Assembly (NCBI GenBank): GCA_004297395.1
Contig: SCUO01000049.1
Coordinates: 1 to 64,000, forward strand
DNA: 64,000 bases
From: Chloroflexota bacterium
Lineage (GTDB): Bacteria > Chloroflexota > Limnocylindria > Limnocylindrales > CSP1-4
Direction: 5' to 3'
The position numbers and the translations under genes are program-made. Below are positions 16,267 to 24,833 of the stretch, one piece after another. The notes below the pieces were generated by a model. The model was not told where the DNA came from and searched no databases. It saw only the letters and a list, made by a program, of their open reading frames with translations. The first letter of the stretch is position 1, and every line of letters starts with the position of its first letter.

Positions 16267-17148
16267 TCAGGGCGTGATTACGAGCGACTCGACGATCGCC
16301 TGCTCCTCCGCCAACGTTTCGGCGGATGTTCCGGGGTAGTCGTTCGTCTCGACCAGGACGCGAGTGCCGTCGACGTCGAGGATCCACATGTGCCACCGCT
16401 GACCCGGGCCCTGGGCGTAGATGTGGCGGTCCGTCGGCACATATCGGACGCACTCGCTGATGTCGTCCGGGATGGTGAGGTCAAGGTACGTCCCCGAGTA
16501 GCCGGCGAGGGTGACGTCGACGGGGTCCGTGACATCGAGCGTGGGATGGTCGACGAGGGCCGTCACAAAGTCGTCGACGGTCGGGCCAACAGGGACGTCG
16601 GCGCCTGCGTCCTCATCGGTCAGGCACGGTTCGCTGAACAAATTGCCCCCGCCGTAGAGCCCAAAGTAGGCCCCGGCGGGTGGATCGTTGTCGAACAAGA
16701 CGCCTGACTCTTCGAAAACCCCCCAGCTCGGTGGGGCCATGATGGCGAACGTCATCGAATCGAAACGCGGGTCATCTTCGTAGCAGCACGGCCTGAGCGA
16801 GTGCGCCACGAGCGACGCGGTCGGTTCCGGGGTCGGATTCATCGAGGGCGAGGGTGGGACCGTCGGACTCATCGAGGGCGTGGGTGGGACACTGCCTGTC
16901 CCACTCCCACGTCCCGGAAGCAGGTTGATGGCCACCACCGCGACGGCCACCACCGCGGCCGCCGCGACGAGGATCTTGGCGACGTTGTTCATGTCAAGGA
17001 ACCTCCACGCCGGCCACCAGGAACGGCGCTGTCGGGTGTGGTCGACTTCATCGAGCGCGGCGAGCAGGACGCGCTCGGCGTTCTCGTGCGCGTCCCCGCG
17101 AAGCCAGGACACGACGATGCGGGTCTGCGTGTCGTGGTCGTTCGTCAT
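16267..17148 (-). CDS. Membrane-anchored partner of the ECF sigma factor (putative anti-sigma)
   Basis: The 293-residue protein has a cytoplasmic N-terminus of about 55 residues, one membrane helix (AKILVAAAAVVAVAVVAINL), a PTPSMSPT-type linker and an extracytoplasmic domain. Its four-base overlap with the sigma gene and its topology are typical of anti-sigma factors. The classical zinc HxxxCxxC motif is absent from the short N-terminus, so anti-sigma function is inferred from context. The outside domain has a conserved-looking CC pair (LRPCCYEDD) but no recognised family. Confidence 0.6.
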   Translation of the reverse strand: MTNDHDTQTRIVVSWLRGDAHENAERVLLAALDEVDHTRQRRSWWPAWRFLDMNNVAKILVAAAAVVAVAVVAINLLPGRGSGTGSVPPTPSMSPTVPPSPSMNPTPEPTASLVAHSLRPCCYEDDPRFDSMTFAIMAPPSWGVFEESGVLFDNDPPAGAYFGLYGGGNLFSEPCLTDEDAGADVPVGPTVDDFVTALVDHPTLDVTDPVDVTLAGYSGTYLDLTIPDDISECVRYVPTDRHIYAQGPGQRWHMWILDVDGTRVLVETNDYPGTSAETLAEEQAIVESLVITP

Positions 17149-17693
17149 CGGACTGCCTCCGAGAGTGCCGGCCGATCGTCGGCCTCGAGGGCGGCGCGCA
17201 TCGCACGCATCGCGTAATGCAGACGGGAATTGACGGTCCCGATCGGGATCTCCAGGGTCTGGGCGACCCGATCGAGCGGAAGGTCCGCGTAGTAGTGGAG
17301 CACCAGGACGGTTCGATGGTCGACCGACAGGCGCCGGATGGCCGTCTCGAGCCGATCCCGGTCGATCACCTCATCCAGCGCGTTCGACGCGTCCGGAGCG
17401 TCCTCCGGCAGCAGGCGCAGGTTGGGTGACCAGCGACGGACGGTCCGGCCCTCCGCGTAGCAGGCACGCACGAGGAGCCGGTACGACCAGGCGTCAAAGC
17501 GCGCCGAGTCGCGGAGTTGCGGAAGGTCACGCCAGACCGCGACCAGCGCCTGCTGGGTCGCATCCTCGGCGAGATCGAGGTCGCGCAGGATCCTGCGCGA
17601 GATGGCGAGGAACCGGGTCGCGATGTCGGCGGCAATCAGCCCGAAGGCTTCCCTGTCGCCATGCTGGGCCCGCTTCACGAGCTCGGTATCCAC
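17145..17693 (-). CDS. ECF (sigma-70 family) RNA polymerase sigma factor
   Basis: Its 182 residues contain region 2 (LVKRAQHGDREAFGLIAADI through RRILRDLDLAEDATQQALV) and region 4 (RRLSVDHRTVLVLHYYADLP, then the helix-turn-helix RVAQTLEIPIGTVNSRLHYA). It should direct polymerase to a stress or envelope regulon and be held by the membrane protein encoded next. Upstream, TGACCC and CGTCGG (minus strand, 17752-17727) are 14 bases apart and might be an autoregulated ECF promoter, though the spacing is shorter than usual. Confidence 0.93.
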   Translation of the reverse strand: MDTELVKRAQHGDREAFGLIAADIATRFLAISRRILRDLDLAEDATQQALVAVWRDLPQLRDSARFDAWSYRLLVRACYAEGRTVRRWSPNLRLLPEDAPDASNALDEVIDRDRLETAIRRLSVDHRTVLVLHYYADLPLDRVAQTLEIPIGTVNSRLHYAMRAMRAALEADDRPALSEAVR

Positions 17694-17993
17694 GCCCTCA
17701 TCCGCAAACGGTGGCGACGGCTACGTCCGACGCCCTCGTACGGTATGGGTCAGCGACACGTGGCGGGACTTCAAAGTTGATGGGCCGGGTGCCGAAATGC
17801 CGTTGACGGGCGTCGGACTGTCATCACCGAGGGCGGCCCCCACCGAGGTCGAGGACGCGATGAGACTTTGTCGGGGTTTTGCGCTCCATGCCTGTTGTGG
17901 CGGTCGACGCGTGCGCGAGCGGGCCACCACATAAAGCGCAAGACCTGACGCTGAAGCTCCATCCGAACGTGAACCGGTATGATCGCGGCCCAC
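17694..17993. other. Intergenic region between ECF sigma gene and tRNA-Arg
   Basis: About 300 bases without a convincing gene. TATGAT (17978-17983), 10 bases before the mature tRNA, is a likely tRNA -10 element. Apparent minus-strand reading frames across the tRNA are antisense translations of it. Nothing else is recognised apart from the possible sigma promoter. Confidence 0.5.
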
Positions 17994-18069
17994 GCGCCTG
18001 TAGCTCAGTGGATAGAGCGTCGGCCTCCGGAGCCGAAGGTCGCAGGTTCGAATCCTGTCGGGCGCGCCA
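17994..18069 (+). tRNA. tRNA-Arg (anticodon CCG)
   Basis: The acceptor stem GCGCCTG pairs with CGGGCGC (one G-T pair), followed by G and CCA. The anticodon stem TCGGC/GCCGA holds the loop CTCCGGA, so the anticodon is CCG. The D-arm begins TAGCTCAGTGGATAGAGC and the T-loop is TTCGAAT. The final 18 bases, including CCA, recur exactly at 31282-31299. Confidence 0.96.
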
Positions 18070-18148
18070 TTGTCCTCTCTCGGGACATCGTGGACACCCG
18101 TCTCGAGACGGACGTCGGCCCGGCGGCGGTCGCCGTATCGTCCTGTCC

Positions 18149-18715
18149 TCAGGTGCCTCGGCAACGGTCCCCCGAATCGGAGATCGTGCCACCGGCGTCA
18201 ACGAGCTTGGATCCGCCGGCCATCAGCTTCTCCGACCCGGTGGTCGCATCGTCGACGAGGTAGGCGCCTGCGCCGGCTGCCACGAGCTCCGCACCGTCGC
18301 GGAGTGGCTCCCAGGACGCCAGATAGCAGTCGTCGGGCGGGTTGGCATCAAGCCATGCCACCAGCTCCTCGCTCGCTGGCTTGAGCACCGATGCGATTTG
18401 CTTCGCCGCCGACGTATCGCCGCTGGCCGACTTGCTGAGAAGATCGCTGATCTGCGGTGACATCGCGGTGTAGGCCATCACACGATCCTTGAATGCGGCC
18501 CACTTCGTGGATACGTCTGTCCCTGCAGCCGTCTGGCCCGCCGACTCCACGGGCGCAACCGTGGGGCTCGCTGTCATTGGCGCCGCCTCGGTTGCAGCCG
18601 GCGTCGTCGGCACCGGGCTAGCTGGCGCCGTGGACTGCGCCGCTCCTGTGCAGGCTGCCGCGACAACCACCAGGACGCCGCCGGCGAAGGTCACCCCGAG
18701 TCGTGTTAGCAACAT
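18149..18715 (-). CDS. Hypothetical lipoprotein
   Basis: The 188-residue protein starts MLLTRLGVTFAGG, with a lipobox at VVVAAACTG, then a Pro/Thr/Ala-rich linker and a helical domain of about 125 residues. The domain has KWAAFKDRVMAYTAMSPQI near residue 75. ATG 18715 is used because AAAGGTG lies upstream and earlier starts would put the signal internally. The family is not recognised. It lies 80 bases after tRNA-Arg on the opposite strand, inside the possible island. Confidence 0.65.
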   Translation of the reverse strand: MLLTRLGVTFAGGVLVVVAAACTGAAQSTAPASPVPTTPAATEAAPMTASPTVAPVESAGQTAAGTDVSTKWAAFKDRVMAYTAMSPQISDLLSKSASGDTSAAKQIASVLKPASEELVAWLDANPPDDCYLASWEPLRDGAELVAAGAGAYLVDDATTGSEKLMAGGSKLVDAGGTISDSGDRCRGT

Positions 18716-18924
18716 CACGCCGCACCTTTCGCGCTTCTTACCCCCGGCGACGTTGCTCCAGCGCATGACCGGGCACAAGGGTCGCGCGTCAGTGCCGGCA
18801 AGGCTCATTGGCCCGGCCCGTGTTCGTTGGCGAAGAGTCCAGCCCGGTCTGCCGTGCGGCGCCTCGGTTCGAGCCTGGTCACGGTTGACCCACGACCCCG
18901 GTTGGCGCGGAGGTTCGGGCGCTC

Positions 18925-19239
18925 TCAGATGCCTGAACGGGACGCGCCAACCATGATCCCCAGCGACCGATCAGCATCGAGCACCTGGGAGATGGCGAGA
19001 GCGCAGTGGTTGCAGATGCGCCAGTCCCGGGTCATGTGACGAGTGCCAACCTCGAGGTTGGCGAACCACGGAGTCCCCTCGTTCCGGTAACGGCCCCGGG
19101 TGACCTGCACCTGGAGGGCTGACACGGCCAGCCCCGGTTCGCGACCCAGTGCCTCCACCAGCGTGATCATCTGGGTCGGCGAGTAGCGGATGGCCATGCC
19201 AGGAAACGGGATCGCGCCGGAGCAGATATCGCAGTCCAC
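18925..19239 (-). CDS. Small protein with two CxxC motifs (possible zinc ribbon)
   Basis: At 104 residues it has CDIC at residues 3-6 and CNHC near residue 75, a spacing that could hold one zinc. The region between contains PFPGMAIRYSPTQMITLVEAL. The family is unknown. Base composition matches the neighbours, and the paired cysteines make chance translation unlikely. Confidence 0.55.
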   Translation of the reverse strand: MDCDICSGAIPFPGMAIRYSPTQMITLVEALGREPGLAVSALQVQVTRGRYRNEGTPWFANLEVGTRHMTRDWRICNHCALAISQVLDADRSLGIMVGASRSGI

Positions 19240-19584
19240 GGCTACATCAACCTCCTCGACGTCATGGGACGCGACTGTGCAAGCGTAGCCGCCGCGGATC
19301 CAGACGCCATGTGCCAGATGCCACGAATGATCGGCGGCGTCCGGTGATCCGAGCCAAGACGCGATGGGTCGGGAAGGCGCGCATCGAGGATCGACTCGAG
19401 CTGCGCCGTGGTCGCCGCGCGACGTTCATCCGCACGCCTGTAGCTCTGCGGAACGAGCGTCGCTCTCCGGAGCCGAAGGTTGCAGGTTCGAATCCTGTCG
19501 GCGCGCGATTTTGGGATTGGTCGCCAGGTCGCGGCCGCGCGTCAAACTCCTCCAGGGGTCGGCCGAGTGCCCAGAATCCGTGAC
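19240..19584. other. Non-coding stretch with degenerate tRNA copy
   Basis: No gene is supported here. The only recognisable object is the tRNA-Arg-like remnant at 19434-19508. The stretch separates the CxxC protein gene from a broken cupin-cyclase gene. Confidence 0.5.
19434..19508 (+). pseudogene. Degenerate tRNA-Arg(CCG) copy
   Basis: Compared with the tRNA at 17994, the anticodon loop CTCCGGA, the variable region and the entire T-arm (GCAGGTTCGAATCC) are kept. The D-arm is rewritten (TGCGGAAC in place of AGTGGATA), GC is replaced by CT in the anticodon stem, one G is lost near the 3' end, and CCA is replaced by CGA. It cannot fold as a normal tRNA and is read as a pseudogene or a trace of integration. 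Confidence 0.75.
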
Positions 19585-20290
19585 ATGACCGGAGAACGCC
19601 CGCGGCTCACCGATCGGAGCCTGGACCATCCCGACGCCGATCGACCGCTCGGGCGTGGCAGCGGCGGCTACGTCGACCTCGGCACTGGCTTGGTGATCGG
19701 GCGGGCCGTCCTCGAGCCCGGCTGGCGGTGCTCCGAGGATGTGAAGTCGGTCGTCGGCACGCCGTCGTGCCAGACCCACCATCTCCAGCTGATCCTGAGC
19801 GGCCGCCTGGGCGTTCGGATGGACGACGGCGAGGAAGCCGAGGTCGGTACCGGCGGCGCATGCCAGGGCGGTCGTGACGATGCTGATGACCGACATCGTC
19901 GACTCGACCATGCTCGCCGGTCAACTCGGCGATGCCGCGCGGAAGCAGCGACTGGCCGAGCACAACCGAATCGTCCGCCGCCACCTCGCCCAGCATGGCG
20001 GCCGCGAGGTTGACACCACTGGCGACGGCTTCCTGGCCGCGTTCAACAGCGCCGCGGCGGCACTTCGAGCCGCGCTCGCGATCCGCGACGCCGTCAGGAG
20101 CGCTGGCGTGGAATCCGCGCAGGCGTTCACACCGGCGAGGTCGACATGGTCGAGAGGCGATCTGCGAAGCTTCGCGGTCCACGAGGCCGGCCGGATCATG
20201 GCCACGGTGGGCGCAGGGACCGTTTGCACGTCCGGCCTGACGCGCGACTCTGGATCCACGCGATCTCGTCGGGAGTCAATGCACCGGCTC
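19585..20290 (+). pseudogene. Broken cupin / class III cyclase fusion gene
   Basis: From ATG 19585 an open frame gives a cupin-like part (GYVDLGTGLVIGRAVLEPGW, then HHLQLILSGRLGVRMDDGEE). It fails near 19850, where part of the cupin seems deleted. A cyclase domain then reads in another frame: MLMTDIVDSTMLAGQLGD, with the first metal Asp, and EVDTTGDGFLAAF, with the second. Around 20110-20160 a further shift is needed to join AGVHTGEVDMVE to GDLRSFAVHEAGRIMATVGA. At least three lesions make it non-functional. Confidence 0.7.
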
Positions 20291-20291
20291 C

Positions 20292-20356
20292 TTCGATCGG
20301 GATCCGGATACTTATGGCCTCCGCGCGCTCAACTCCTGTCGGGGGCGTGAGAACGC
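20292..20356. repeat. Dispersed repeat, copy 1
   Basis: This 65-base segment aligns without gaps to 31241-31305, with about 52 identical positions by hand count. The core CCGCGCGCTCAA-CTCCTGTCGGG recurs with one change at 41949 and more loosely at 60502. It sits just after the broken cupin-cyclase gene. TCCTGTCGGG is also the 3' part of tRNA-Arg. Confidence 0.7.
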
Positions 20357-20430
20357 ATGTTCGATTACTTGTCGCGTTCCACCAAGGCGGCCGCGAGTGC
20401 GAGCGGGAGGGCGCCGACGGCGACTGGCGA

Positions 20431-21378
20431 TCAGGATCCGTCGATCATGGGTCGGACCTCCTTGATCCAGCGCTCGAAGGTCTCGTCGTCGTACGGCGCG
20501 GGGCACTCGGCGATCCAGGTGTGGAAGCCGAGGGCCTTCCGCGAGGCCATCTCCTCGGCCACGAACTCGGGCGTCCCGACCCAGAAGGTGTCGTCGTCCG
20601 CGACGTCGGACAGCGGCGTCCGGTTCACGGCCATCTGGGCCTCCCAGACGCGACGCGCCTCTTCCATGGTCGAGCGGATGACCGGCTTGCAGCCGCCGGT
20701 GAACTCGATCTCGGCGATGTCGCGACCGGCCTCGTCGCAGTGGCGCTCGAGGACGTCGATCTTGTGCCGCAGGAACTCCACTGTGCCCATCGCGTTCCAC
20801 AGGTCCGCATGGCGGGCGACGGTCCGCAGGGTTTTCTTCTCACCGGAGCCACCGATCATGATCGGGAGGCGCTCCTGGATGGGCGACGGGAGGAGCACGA
20901 GGTCCTTGAACGCATAGTGGCTGCCGGGCTCGGACGTCACCGTCTCACCGGCGAACAGCCGCCGCAGTGCGTCGACGGCCTCATCCAGCCAGTCGAGCCG
21001 CTCGCCGAAGCCCGACCCGAAGTCGATGCCATTGGCGGTGTGCTCCAGATCGAACCACGCACCGCCCATGCCGGCGATCGCCCGGCCGTTCGATACGTGG
21101 TCGATCGTCGTCAGCATCTTCGCGACGAGCCCCGGGTTCCGGAACGGATTCGCGCCCACGAGCAGGCCGAGGCGGACACGAGAGGTGGCCTTCGCCCAGG
21201 CGGCGAGGGTCGTGTAGCCCTCGAAGATCGGCTGGTACGGGTCGCCGAAGATGGCGTAGAGGTGATCCCAAGTCCAGACGTGGTCGTAGCCGAGATCCTC
21301 GATCCGGCGGGCGGCCGCCTCGAACGACGGCCAGTCGCTCGCCTGTGGCCACGGCAGGATTCCAAGCTTCGTCTTCAT
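20431..21378 (-). CDS. LLM-class flavin (F420)-dependent oxidoreductase
   Basis: The 315-residue protein is a luciferase-like monooxygenase-fold enzyme: YDHVWTWDHLYAIFGDPYQP near residue 31, LGLLVGANPFRNPGLVAKML, GRAIAGMGGAWFDLEH and LPIMIGGSGEKKTLRTVARH. The last is the cofactor-phosphate loop. Related enzymes use F420 or FMN to oxidise or reduce small substrates. It overlaps the MFS gene by four bases and belongs to a three-gene unit with GH4, so it may act on a sugar derivative. Confidence 0.88.
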   Translation of the reverse strand: MKTKLGILPWPQASDWPSFEAAARRIEDLGYDHVWTWDHLYAIFGDPYQPIFEGYTTLAAWAKATSRVRLGLLVGANPFRNPGLVAKMLTTIDHVSNGRAIAGMGGAWFDLEHTANGIDFGSGFGERLDWLDEAVDALRRLFAGETVTSEPGSHYAFKDLVLLPSPIQERLPIMIGGSGEKKTLRTVARHADLWNAMGTVEFLRHKIDVLERHCDEAGRDIAEIEFTGGCKPVIRSTMEEARRVWEAQMAVNRTPLSDVADDDTFWVGTPEFVAEEMASRKALGFHTWIAECPAPYDDETFERWIKEVRPMIDGS

Positions 21379-22619
21379 CGTGCCTCCGATTCGTCGCTGG
21401 TCCGGAAGTGTGGCGCGGGTCCGCGTTCGCAGCGGACGGCGAGAGCGATGATCCCGGCCGCGATCGCGCCGAGGCCGGCGGCCAGGAGATAGAGGCCCGC
21501 GAGCCCGAACAGGGTTGCGATCGCGCCGCCCGTCGCGGCCGCCACGACTGCGCTTAGGCTGATCGTTACGCCCTGGAAGATCCCCTGGGCGGTCGCCGCA
21601 AGCTCGGGCGGCGCGTGGCGCGAAACCCACGTCACACCGCCGACGAGGAACAGGGCGAAGCCGACGCCGCCCATACCGGCGCCGAAGACGAGCACCGCGG
21701 GGTCGGTCGTGAGCCCCGCGAGGACGGCCCGAACCGCGAAGATCGCCGCGCCCGCTACAAGGATCCGCTCCGCGCCGAACCTCGCCGCGAGGCTCGGGAA
21801 CCGCAGCATGATCGGCACCTCGACGGCCGCGCCCACGGCCGAGGAGAGGCCGACGATCACGGCCGACGCGCCGAGCTCAATGTAGCGGAGCGAGTAGAAG
21901 CCCACGACCGCCGATACCGAGGCCCAGGTGAGGAACGCCCCGACGAGGAACAGCCCGAGGCCGCGCGGACCGAAGAGGCGCGATGCCTCCCGCAGGGGCC
22001 GCGCCGCCGCTCGAGCGAGCGCCGGGCGAAGCGTCACGCCGACAACCGCCGTCGCGACGAGGCACGCGGCGAGGATCGGGAACAGGGCCCAGATGCCCCA
22101 GCGCTCGATCGCGGCGCCAGTCGCGAAGGCCACCACGATGTACGACGCGGATCCCCAGGCGCGGAGCGGGCCGTAGCCGGATCGGTCGCCGCCGGCCGTC
22201 TCGAGCGCCCGTGCGTCGATGATCGGCGAGAGCCCGGACATCCCCGCGCCGAGGACGGCCGCCGACGCGACGACGAGGAGCGGCGCCCGGGCCAGCGACA
22301 GCAGTCCGACCCCGGCCACGCCGACCGCCGTCGCCGCGGCGAGGACGACGGGCGAGCCGCACAGGTGGTCCGATAGGGCTCCCCACGCCGGGGCTGCGAG
22401 CAGACCGACCACGGACGCGAGGCTGACGATCAGCCCGATCGTCGCCAGGTCGAAGCCCAGCGACTGGTAGTACAGGACGATGTACGGCGCGTAGGCGCCG
22501 ATCGCCCCGAACAGCACGACGTACGCGATGGCCGCGCGAACCCGGCCGGACGCGGGCACCACGGGCCCGGTCGACAGGGGCACGAACGGTGCACTCGGAA
22601 GCCCTGGTTCGCGCGTCAC
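21375..22619 (-). CDS. MFS transporter (LacY/nucleoside-symporter-like)
   Basis: The 414-residue protein has about twelve membrane helices. The first is VVLFGAIGAYAPYIVLYYQSL, and the loop after helix 2 (APAWGALSDHL) is the MFS signature region. The fold resembles the MFS_1-like group that imports disaccharides or nucleosides with protons. It lies between the GH4 and LLM genes with ATGA overlaps on both sides, so it may import or export the compound they handle. Confidence 0.85.
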   Translation of the reverse strand: MTREPGLPSAPFVPLSTGPVVPASGRVRAAIAYVVLFGAIGAYAPYIVLYYQSLGFDLATIGLIVSLASVVGLLAAPAWGALSDHLCGSPVVLAAATAVGVAGVGLLSLARAPLLVVASAAVLGAGMSGLSPIIDARALETAGGDRSGYGPLRAWGSASYIVVAFATGAAIERWGIWALFPILAACLVATAVVGVTLRPALARAAARPLREASRLFGPRGLGLFLVGAFLTWASVSAVVGFYSLRYIELGASAVIVGLSSAVGAAVEVPIMLRFPSLAARFGAERILVAGAAIFAVRAVLAGLTTDPAVLVFGAGMGGVGFALFLVGGVTWVSRHAPPELAATAQGIFQGVTISLSAVVAAATGGAIATLFGLAGLYLLAAGLGAIAAGIIALAVRCERGPAPHFRTSDESEAR

Positions 22620-23920
22620 TCGAGAGCGGCGGCCGGGAAGAACCTTGGCAGGTGCTGGCGGTTTGCCTCGAGCAGCGCCGGGAGCAGCGGCTCCGCAATC
22701 GACCAGCGGGCGACGATCGGGTTCGCGAGAAGCGCCTTGAGGGCCCGACCGGGATCGCCGGTCCGCGCGGCCGAGACGGCGAGCTCCTCGTAGGCCTTGA
22801 CTGCCTGGACGAGGCCGCGCATCTCGGGCGCCAGCGGCGCCTGGGGGCTGGGAACGGCGCCCTCCCGCGTGATGCGCGCCGGGACCTCGACGACGGCCGT
22901 GTCCGGCAGGTCCGGCAGGGCCCGGGCACCCCGCCCGTTGCCGTTGCGGATATCGACGACCTGAACGTCGCCGCGACCGTCGTGGAGCGAGGCGATGAGC
23001 TGGGCCGCGGCCTCGCTGTAGTAGGCGCCGCCGCGGCGTTCGAGGAGCGCGGGCTTCTCGGCGAGGTTCGGGTTGCGGTACATCGTGAGCAGCTCGAACT
23101 CGATGTCCATGACCTCGGCCGCGCGGGTGTGCCCGCCCGCGACCTGGTCACGGAGGATCTCGTCGGTCCGGTAGTAGTACTTGAGGTAGTAGCTCGGGAT
23201 CGAGTGGGTCAGCCGCACCACCTCCGCGGGCGAGCCCACCCATGCGGCCACCTCATCGGCCCCGTCACCGGCGAGGATCTCCGGCAGCCGATCGACACCG
23301 TCGACGCGGACCGCACGCTCCCATGACAGGTGGTTCAGCCCGACGTGCTCGAGCTCGACCCGCTCCGGCTCGACCCCGAAGCGAGCCGCGAAGGAGCGCT
23401 GGAAGCCGATCGCCACGTTGCACAGCCCAATCGCCCGGTGGCCATCGTCCAGGAGGGCCTGCGTCACGATCCCGACCGGGTTCGTGAAGTCGACGATCCA
23501 AGCGCCGGGGTTCGCGAGTCGTTCGGTGCGCTCCGCCAGGTCGAGGACGATCGGCACGGTGCGGAGGGCCTTGGCCAGGCCGCCGGCGCCCGTCGTCTCC
23601 TGGCCGATCGTGCCGAATCGCGGCGGCAGCGTCTCGTCCACCAGCCGTGCCGCCTGCCCACCCACGCGCAGCTGGATGAGGACGAAGTCCGCTCCCTCCA
23701 ACGCCGCATCGGTCTCGCCTGTGAGCGTGAGGTGGCCTGGCCAGCCGACGCCATCGAGCATCCGACGGGCCAGGCCACCGACGATCTCGAGTCGCTCCGA
23801 GTCGATGTCGAGGAGGACGAGCTCGTCGACCGGGAGACGCGCTGAGCGCCGCGCGATGCCCTCGATGAGCTCGGGGGTATAGGTGCTGCCCCCGCCGACG
23901 ACCGCGAGCTTCAGGCCCAT
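22616..23920 (-). CDS. GH4 family 6-phospho-glycosidase (NAD+/metal-dependent)
   Basis: At 434 residues it has the GH4 dinucleotide fold start LKLAVVGGGSTYTPELIEG, TNPVGIVTQALL, the metal-binding pair C167-N168 in LCNVAIG and H197 in GLNHLSW. The CN-type metal site and NHL motif are typical of 6-phospho-beta-glucosidases. GH4 enzymes need NAD+ and Mn2+ and hydrolyse by oxidation-elimination. ATG 23920 has GGAGG upstream; earlier in-frame starts add non-conserved residues. It is divergent from the GntR-ABC operon and shares its operator, which points to intracellular processing of the imported sugar. No phosphotransferase system is present, so the kinase downstream may make the phospho-substrate. 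Confidence 0.9.
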   Translation of the reverse strand: MGLKLAVVGGGSTYTPELIEGIARRSARLPVDELVLLDIDSERLEIVGGLARRMLDGVGWPGHLTLTGETDAALEGADFVLIQLRVGGQAARLVDETLPPRFGTIGQETTGAGGLAKALRTVPIVLDLAERTERLANPGAWIVDFTNPVGIVTQALLDDGHRAIGLCNVAIGFQRSFAARFGVEPERVELEHVGLNHLSWERAVRVDGVDRLPEILAGDGADEVAAWVGSPAEVVRLTHSIPSYYLKYYYRTDEILRDQVAGGHTRAAEVMDIEFELLTMYRNPNLAEKPALLERRGGAYYSEAAAQLIASLHDGRGDVQVVDIRNGNGRGARALPDLPDTAVVEVPARITREGAVPSPQAPLAPEMRGLVQAVKAYEELAVSAARTGDPGRALKALLANPIVARWSIAEPLLPALLEANRQHLPRFFPAAALE

Positions 23921-23949
23921 GCCAGTCCTCCCAGCCTCGGCGCTCCGTC

Positions 23950-23977
23950 TTGACATCGGGGTGATTGGACATAACGT
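23950..23977 (+). promoter_or_regulatory. Predicted promoter of the gntR-sugar ABC operon
   Basis: TTGACA (23950-23955) is a perfect -35 box. TAACGT (23972-23977), 16 bases on, is the best -10 candidate and lies within the palindromic operator, so a bound repressor would block polymerase. Confidence 0.5.
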
Positions 23978-23987
23978 TATCACCAAT
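23964..23987. promoter_or_regulatory. 24-bp palindromic operator, probably for the GntR regulator
   Basis: The centre is the perfect palindrome ATAACGTTAT (23971-23980), flanked symmetrically by ATTGG (23964-23968) and CCAAT (23983-23987); only two of the twelve base pairs mismatch. It lies between the GH4 start and the GntR start and is far more A+T-rich than its surroundings. Binding by the adjacent GntR/UTRA protein is inferred. Confidence 0.7.
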
Positions 23988-24019
23988 CTTCGGGCGTTCG
24001 GCACCAAGAGGAGGCCTCG

Positions 24020-24814
24020 ATGCCGCGGTTCCGCCTGCAGGCCGGTCCGGTCCCGCTGCACCACCAGGTGTACGTGGACCTCAGGGCCGCGCTGGACGTG
24101 GGCGAGTACGGCGTGGGAGACCGCCTCCCGACCGAGCGGGCGCTTGCCGCTGCGTACGGCTGCAGCCTCATCACCGTCCGCCGAGCGCTGGACGAGCTGT
24201 CGCGCGAGGGCCGCCTACAGCGAACGCAGGGCAGCGGGACGTACGTCCTGCCGCCACGGCTGGATCGCGACTTCGCGGGGCAGATGAGCTTCACCGAGGA
24301 GATGCAGCGGCGCGGCCTCGATCCCGAGACGCGCCTCATCGCGGCTCGCCCGGAGGCGGCCGCCGAGATCGTCGCCGAGGCCCTCGGCCTCGAGCCGGGC
24401 TCCCCCACCCTCTACCTGGAGCGCCTCCGCCTCGCCGGCGGCGAACCGCTCCTCCTCGAGATGGTCCACCTCCCCGCGGAGCGCTTCCCGGGGCTGCTGG
24501 CCTCCGATCTCGAGCACAACTCCCTCTACGACCTCCTGACCGAGCGCTATGGGACGCCGGTGGTCCGTGCCCGGGAGGCCCTCGAGCCGGTGCTCCTGCC
24601 GGCTCGTGAGGCCGGCCTCCTGGGCATGCGGCCCCGGAGCCTCGCGCTGCTGGTGGAGGGCACGGCGTTCACCCGGAACGACGTCCCCGTCGAATTCGGG
24701 CGGACATACGTCCGCGGCGACCGCACTCGCTACTACGTCGAGCGCGTCGTCGTCCGCTCCGGCGCCCGCCGGAGCGTGGAGCCGGAGCTGCCGGCGATTC
24801 CCGTCGGCGCGTGA
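24020..24814 (+). CDS. GntR family regulator, HutC/UTRA subfamily
   Basis: Residues about 9-75 of this 264-residue protein form the winged helix (VPLHHQVYVDLRAAL, GDRLPTERALAAAYGCSLIT, VRRALDELSREGRL). Residues 90-235 form a UTRA ligand domain with SPTLYLERLRLAGGEPLLLE and FGRTYVRGDRTRYY. The DasR/NagR group of this subfamily senses phosphorylated amino sugars, which suits the kinase and SIS genes downstream. It probably represses both arms of the locus from the palindrome at 23964 until an inducer binds. Confidence 0.92.
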   Translation: MPRFRLQAGPVPLHHQVYVDLRAALDVGEYGVGDRLPTERALAAAYGCSLITVRRALDELSREGRLQRTQGSGTYVLPPRLDRDFAGQMSFTEEMQRRGLDPETRLIAARPEAAAEIVAEALGLEPGSPTLYLERLRLAGGEPLLLEMVHLPAERFPGLLASDLEHNSLYDLLTERYGTPVVRAREALEPVLLPAREAGLLGMRPRSLALLVEGTAFTRNDVPVEFGRTYVRGDRTRYYVERVVVRSGARRSVEPELPAIPVGA

Positions 24815-24833
24815 CAGCGAGAAGGAGGAACTC

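Noticed and set aside
17721-18201. Minus-strand frames containing RIRTCDLRLRRPTLYPLS-like and similar sequence
   Set aside because: This is a well-known artefact of translating tRNA genes backwards; the tRNA-Arg lies underneath.
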